DNA of 64,000 nucleotides from positions 310,001-374,000 of the forward strand of contig JBBPFI010000005.1 in assembly GCA_037974965.1 (NCBI GenBank), in the 5' to 3' direction. A program made the position numbers and the translations under genes. Positions 58,833 to 64,000 of the stretch are shown here, piece after piece. Numbering within the stretch: the stretch's first letter is position 1; each line of letters begins with the position of its first letter. This DNA comes from Dacryopinax spathularia (Eukaryota; Basidiomycota; Dacrymycetes; Dacrymycetales; Dacrymycetaceae). Under the pieces are notes generated by a model that saw only the letters and a program-made list of their open reading frames with translations, was not told the origin of the DNA and did not search any database.

Positions 58833-60335
58833 ATGTCGACATTACTCACACGGCTCAAATCGCTGTCGCTCTTCCCACCGAAGGTTAAGCCTCTGGCAGG
58901 ATATCGGCGCCTTGCCGGAACTACGGATGTCGAGCCTATCCGTGCTTCGCATGATGCTCCACCTCCAAAGTCTCTTGTAGCTCAACTTCCAATCTTTTGT
59001 CAGCGTTCCGGATATATCTGCTGCTTTGCTCGATCTGACGTTATGTCTAGTACTCGAATTCCTCCTGCTCCTACCTCAGCCATCCATGATATCTGTACCG
59101 ATAATCCTAATGAAGCACGGATTAATGTCTCGGGGCCGACTTGCTGGTCGAATCTTCGTATCCTCAGCCCTCTTCCTCATTTGCAACGTGTTCTTACTCA
59201 TGTGCCTGGCACGTGATCCTGGACGACCAAAACGGGCGAATCACTCAAGAGGGGGCTCGTTCTCCTCACCTTCGGTTCCAGCCGCACCACCTCCAACATC
59301 CATACAAGAACCGGAAGAAGAAGAGGAAATGTCTCTCTCCGACTTCCTGAAGGGACCGCCTCCGCCGCCCGTTCGCAAAACAACCCCGCCGCCTCAAGGC
59401 AGGTGGTGCAGGATATGCGAGGCGCCAAAACCAGAAAGGACGCACCATTGCAGCTCTTGCAATCGTTGCTACCTCAAGATGGATCATCACTGTGTCTGGC
59501 TCGCAACATGTGTCGTAAGTATTTTTGGTACGAGCTGTCCATGGGAGACTGAACGTCACGCACAGGGATTCCGCACCCTCCCCTGTTTCTTCCTCTTCCT
59601 CTGCTCTGCAACCCTTTACGCAGCGAATGGCTTCTCGGTCGGCGGACCGCAGATGTACAAGCTCATCTTCACCCGCGAATTTGAGTTTCAGCTCGAAGGC
59701 GACGGCATCGCGATCCTCGTGCACTCCGCCATCCTTACAATGCTGGGCTTCGTGTTCAGCCTCAGTCTGTTCGGCTTCGCAGTATACCACGCATATTTGA
59801 TATCGTATGCTCATCCTGATTTTGCGTCGAACATTGCTGACATTGTGACTAGGACCAATCAGACCACAATCGAACAGCTTCATCCTTATATCCTGGTTCC
59901 CTTCCTCCCTCTTCCCAAGCCGTACGCTTTCGACCCGCCGGAGAACCAGGATCCGCACCATGCGCCTCTTCCACCTGCAAGGTGGGACGAGTACTACATG
60001 AACCACGATCAACGCCGAGCGCTCAGAAGTGCGGGGAAGAAAATCCGTATGTGGGATCTCGGATTCCGCGAGAACTGGCGGTCTGCATTTGGCGGAAGGA
60101 GCAAAAGTGGGTGGTACACCTTAACCGGGTCAGTCACCCAATTAGCAAGGTCCATGGTGATGTTGATAACATCCATAGGAGAGGCGATGGTATGACGTTC
60201 CCGCATAACCCCAAAGCCGAGCAGATGCTCGAGCGTCTCGTTGCCAAGCTGGAACGATTAGGTCCGACCCCCGAACAAGCGAGAGGAAATGGCTACGATC
60301 CTCGCCGCGGCGAAGACTGGGACAGCGACGAGTGA
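58833..60335 (+). CDS. DHHC-type palmitoyltransferase
   Basis: The exons 58833-58998, 59051-59514, 59566-60128 and 60179-60335 give 449 residues. Hydrophobic segments flank the Cys-rich domain. DPGRP (DPG motif) precedes it, then [20 protein letters not shown], and [14 protein letters not shown] across the second intron, with the catalytic DHHC. Two more membrane segments follow ([34 protein letters not shown]), then a TTxE-type motif (NQTTIEQL). The enzyme attaches palmitate to Cys of membrane proteins. The layout is closest to the Pfa3/Pfa4 group in fungi, but I do not assign a member. Confidence 0.9.
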
Positions 60336-61013
60336 CGGCAGGGCGTATGGACGAACCTTGCGCTAGCCCTTTCTTGTTGAAGACAGTATGTTGTATATTT
60401 TGCCTTGTGTGTGACAGCTCAGTGGAAGGAGTATCCGCTAGCCTACATATTGTCATAATCATCTTTGCATTCAACGCCGCACGAGCCATCACAAAGCATC
60501 TGCTTAGCGACCAGGAACCTCTTGACGCGCTGCGCAAACGCTATTGTCAATTCTCGAATGTCTATTCGATCACTACTCCAGGAACCACACTCAATGATCC
60601 CCACCATTTACCCCAGATCTCCGCATAGGTTGTCCCGGAGAAGGAAAACAGTCTGACGGCATTCGTGCCTCGCGTCCATATGGAAACGCATGCTTCTTGC
60701 CCGGCCCGCTGGCGGCCCGGTACTGTGGCGTCACGATTCCCCGCTTTTCGCGTCCAACGCGTGCAGCAAACCGTACACCGTCGCCAACCGCCTGACCAAC
60801 GGTCGGATTCCTCCCATCCGTTTCAACAATGCATCTGTCATGTTCGGCTTCGATCGACGTGTCTACCGCTCGGCAGAGCTTTGCGCCAGGATGAACGTTG
60901 TTTCTGTCAAATCTTCTGCTGTAAGCTGGTCACTTTGGCTAAAGAGGCTATAAAAAGCTGGAACAAATGAATGGCCTGCTGGGCACGGACTCAGCGCTCG
61001 TCCAACATCCAAA
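60336..61013. other. Intergenic, upstream of the GH28 gene
   Basis: Short frames only. A TATA-like TATAAAAAG stretch at 60949-60957 lies about 60 bp upstream of the polygalacturonase ATG. Confidence 0.5.
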
Positions 61014-62562
61014 ATGGCCCCTCTCGCCTTACCTCTCTTGCTCTTGAGCGGGCTGCAGCTTGTCGTGGGTGCTACATTGCCGAAGCGTGCTGAAGGCTTC
61101 CCTGTCTCAGCGGCGGACCGCGAGGCCGTCCTTTGCAGCATTAAGACCTACGGAGACGCGTCGCTGTGGCCCGACAGCCAGCTCGACATCGTTCAAGATA
61201 CTTTGGAGCTTGAGGTGGAGAACTATGAGCCGCAGCCAGCGACTCCGTGCGTTCACCCTTATGTTGCAGAAACGCCGCGTTGCTAACATTCGCACTTAGA
61301 ACCACGACATCCACGAGCGCTGCATGCACCGTGACCGCGTACTCCCAGGTCGCAACGGCTGTCTCGCAATGCACGGACCTGCACATCCGCGATTTGACTG
61401 TGCCGGCCAACATGACTCTCGATCTGTCGAAGGTCAAGGCGAACACCGTTGTGACGTTCGAGGGCCGTACTGTGCGTCTTTTCATCTTTCACGAGCCTGA
61501 ATTCTGCCTAACGAGATTCTCAGTTCTGGGAGTGGGGCAACTCCTCGTACGATTTGCTCAAGATTGGAGGCACGAACATTACCGTCCAAGGCGCGGCGTG
61601 CTCTGTTCTTGATGGGAACGGCCCCGCTTGGTGGGACGGCATCGGCTCGAACGGTGGTGTACCCAAGTATGGTACATCTACCTCCCCCACCGTTCAACCT
61701 GCTGACGACTCCATAGGCCAGACCACATGTTCACCGGCTCCAAGCTGATCGGCAACAGCGTTATCAAGAACCTGTATATCAAGAATGCGCCAACGCATGT
61801 GTTCTCCATTTCGGGCGCATTTGGGTTGGTTATGAAGGCTATTGTCATTGATATGAAGGAGGGGTATACTCTGCTGTCCAACGGTCTGGAGGCAGCGCAC
61901 AATACCGACGGATTCGACGTGTCCTCCTCCACTGATGTAAGTGTGCTCTTACGATGGTTGCTACGGATGAGGCTGATTTTGGTCGTGGAGATGCTCATCA
62001 CCAACAACGTCGTCTTCAATCAAGACGACTGCATCGCCATCACCTCCGGCGGCGGCCTAGTCGCCACAAACATGTACTGTTCCGGCGGACACGGCCTCTC
62101 CATCGGCTCCATCGGCGGCAAATCCAACAACACAGTGAACGGCGTCGTGTTCAGCAACTCCAAAGTCCTGAATAGCCAGAACGGCGCGCGGATTAAGTGT
62201 AATTCCGGGACGGCGGGGGTGGTCAATAATGTGACGTATGAGAATATTCAGGTGTCGAATATTAGCATATATGGGATCGATATTCAGCAGGATTATCGTG
62301 CGTCCCTCCCTTCCCCTCCTGTCATTATGTACTGACCGGGTGGGCAGTGAATGGCGGCCCCACGGGCATTCCCACGCCAGGAGTGAACATCACAAACATC
62401 ACGATGAAGAATATCCACGGCACGGCCCAGTCTCAGGCGGAGAACTACTATATCCTCACTGCGCCGGGTACGACGGCGGATACGTGGTCCTTTTCGGATA
62501 TCAGCATTACCGGAGGGCACAATAGCACTTGCTTGATTCATCCCAAGGGGTTGAATTGCTGA
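61014..62562 (+). CDS. Secreted endopolygalacturonase (GH28)
   Basis: The exons 61014-61246, 61300-61471, 61524-61666, 61717-61936, 61991-62297 and 62348-62562 give 429 residues. A signal peptide (MAPLALPLLLLSGLQLVVGA) is followed by a Lys-Arg-type propeptide (LPKRAEGF) and the parallel beta-helix. The four GH28 motifs are visible: NTDGFD, NQDDCIA, GGHGLSIGSIGG and ARIKCNSG, holding the catalytic Asp residues, the His and the RIK substrate contact. The enzyme cuts homogalacturonan in pectin. Six exons with 48-53 bp introns. It is tandem with GH3 and other secreted-enzyme-scale genes, but no co-regulation is shown. Confidence 0.94.
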
Positions 62563-62724
62563 GCGTTCGTGGGACAGCGTGGACTATACGTCCTGCATCG
62601 TACTGTAGTCATCCGGGGAAGGTCATATCAACGAATCGCTCTACATGCTCGTTGTCACATCAAAACCCATTGCATTCCAATTCAACCCAAGAATAGATCT
62701 GAGATCTGACCCGACCCAGCCCAC

Positions 62725-63829
62725 CTAATTCTCATACTCAGTCACATCATACACCCTCGTCCCCTTCAAACCCTTCTTCTTCCACTCCGTCAGCTCCTTC
62801 CCAGGGAACATAACCCCCTCCCTGGCCCTCCAATACCTCCAATACCCATACTCGTGCGCCATGACACACATAACGTTCTCCTCCGCTTCCATGCGTTTCG
62901 TCCGCTTGATACTGTCCTTCGCCAGGTCGGCGTCGAAGTGCATCTTCACCTCTGGCGCATCGGGCGGTGCCAAGGGGTTGCGGAAAGTCGGCTTGAGCTG
63001 GAACTTTGCGTGACTCGCGTGTGTGCAGAGCAAGCAGGGGTGATGCGCCGTATCCCCTCCCACAAGGACGTAGCTCGCGTTCGGGCTCGGAGTAACACGG
63101 ATAATGGCGGACATATGATCCTTTGTGTGTCCCGGAGTGTGCACAAGCCAGACGGAGCCATCGCCGAAGTAGTCGTATCCTCGCTCCAACGCGCCGACGG
63201 GCTTGATTGAACCGTCTGTGCTGTGGAAGTCGATTATGCGCGGCGTCTTGCCGGATTCGGAGACTTGCAGGGAGAGGTTGGCGACTGCTGCGAACGTTTC
63301 GGGGCCGCCGACGAGCTCCGCGTTCTTGAAGGGGGCTATGTAGCCTGTGTGGTCCCAGTGTTCGTGACTGTGCGCATGTCATTAGGTGTGAAGTGTAGTA
63401 TGCATGCAGAGAAGCGTACCTGAACAGCAGCCCATGCACCGTCGCTGGGTCAACACCGCCCTTCTCCAACATCTTCCCCACATCGTCTACGATCTTCGTC
63501 CCAAAAAGCTCCTCAAACACATGCACATGCGCCGGCTCAAATGCAGTCTTGTAATCATACCGAATGCCCAGGTCATACAACAGGCTCTTGCCCGTCAGCT
63601 GGTGCGTAATATGGAAGACGAAGCTCGGCGCTCGGAAGGAGGCTTGCGGGTTTGGAGACGGGTAGAGAACCATGGGCTCGGCGAGGGAGACGAAGGAGTT
63701 GATTATGGGGGATATGGTGCATGTTGCGGTGCCTTCTGGCATACCGGCGTAGGGCATGGAGAGGATGGATGCATCGAGTTCTGGTGCGCCGGTGACAATT
63801 GGAGCTTCGGAATTACTGTTGGCGGCCAT
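62725..63829 (-). CDS. Metallo-beta-lactamase-fold hydrolase (lactonase-like), copy 2
   Basis: The exons 63420-63829 and 62725-63367 give 350 residues from MAANSNSEAPIV. The HxHxDH motif (SHEHWDHTG) opens exon 2, HTPGHTKDH follows and GGDTAHH gives the third ligand set. It is a paralogue of 42290-43556 with the same first intron but without that gene's second intron. Shared blocks include RGYDYFGDGSVWLVHT, LLCTHASHAKFQ and RTKRMEAEENVMCVMAHEY. Function as lactonase or esterase is a family guess. Confidence 0.9.
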
Positions 63830-64000
63830 GTTTGCAGTTCGGGAGAAAGAGAGTGAGGAGCAGGACAACCTGGAGACGTGTAGCGGTTTATAGCATTCTC
63901 CATCGCCGGTTGTAGCCCGAGACTGTTACATGATACGGAGTAAAGCAGCACACGCCCAACTGATCCCCGGTCGTTTCCCTATTCATTTCAGCCAAGCAAC

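Noticed and set aside
61678-62019. Minus-strand frames across the polygalacturonase gene
   Set aside because: Antisense shadows of GH28 exons.

Overview
The window reads as nuclear DNA of a filamentous basidiomycete, most likely an Agaricomycete. Genes are split by many short introns of about 45-60 bp (a few are longer and pyrimidine-rich), with GTRNGT-type donors and CTGAC/CTAAC branch motifs. The gene content also fits: an alpha-type protein kinase with an N-terminal zinc ribbon, a basidiomycete-type DDE integrase, F-box/LRR paralogues, Bzz1, Avl9, Urc1, GH3 and GH28 enzymes. I found no rRNA or tRNA gene, no CRISPR array and no bacterial operon. Several exon chains close exactly in frame when added up; these models are stated in the entries.

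Layout. 0.5-9.2 kb holds a Ser/Thr-rich single-pass membrane protein, an unclear coding-like stretch, a telomere-like GGGTTTT minisatellite (5.27-5.43 kb) and a divergent pair of small membrane-protein genes. 9.6-27.7 kb is an accessory block: a 393-residue unknown protein; a 1000-residue unknown protein with a C-terminal cysteine cluster; a 1057-residue PIF1-type helicase divergent from it; an F-box/LRR-like gene; a complete 435-residue DDE integrase; a 639-residue alpha-kinase; a module with a Tudor/PWWP-like segment that may be the kinase's C-terminus; and a 171-residue protein with an internal duplication. 28.6-35.1 kb holds three more F-box/LRR-type genes in alternating orientation plus a disordered protein. 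A second telomere-like minisatellite, in the opposite orientation, lies at 35.32-35.50 kb. 36-40 kb is sparse.

40.4-63.8 kb is conserved housekeeping and secretome DNA: an alpha/beta-hydrolase, a metallo-beta-lactamase-fold hydrolase, Bzz1 (F-BAR/C1/SH3), Avl9 (late secretory pathway), Urc1 (uracil catabolism), a GH3 beta-glucosidase, a DHHC palmitoyltransferase, an endopolygalacturonase (GH28) and a second metallo-beta-lactamase paralogue. GH3 and GH28 fit plant cell-wall degradation. Bzz1 and Avl9 belong to actin/membrane and secretory traffic.

The part most worth pursuing is the 9.6-35 kb island. It combines helicase, integrase, kinase and chromatin-reader-like genes and is bracketed by inverted telomere-like arrays. 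Whether it is one mobile unit, a relic of a chromosome-end fusion, or ordinary subtelomere-like accumulation cannot be settled from this sequence alone.
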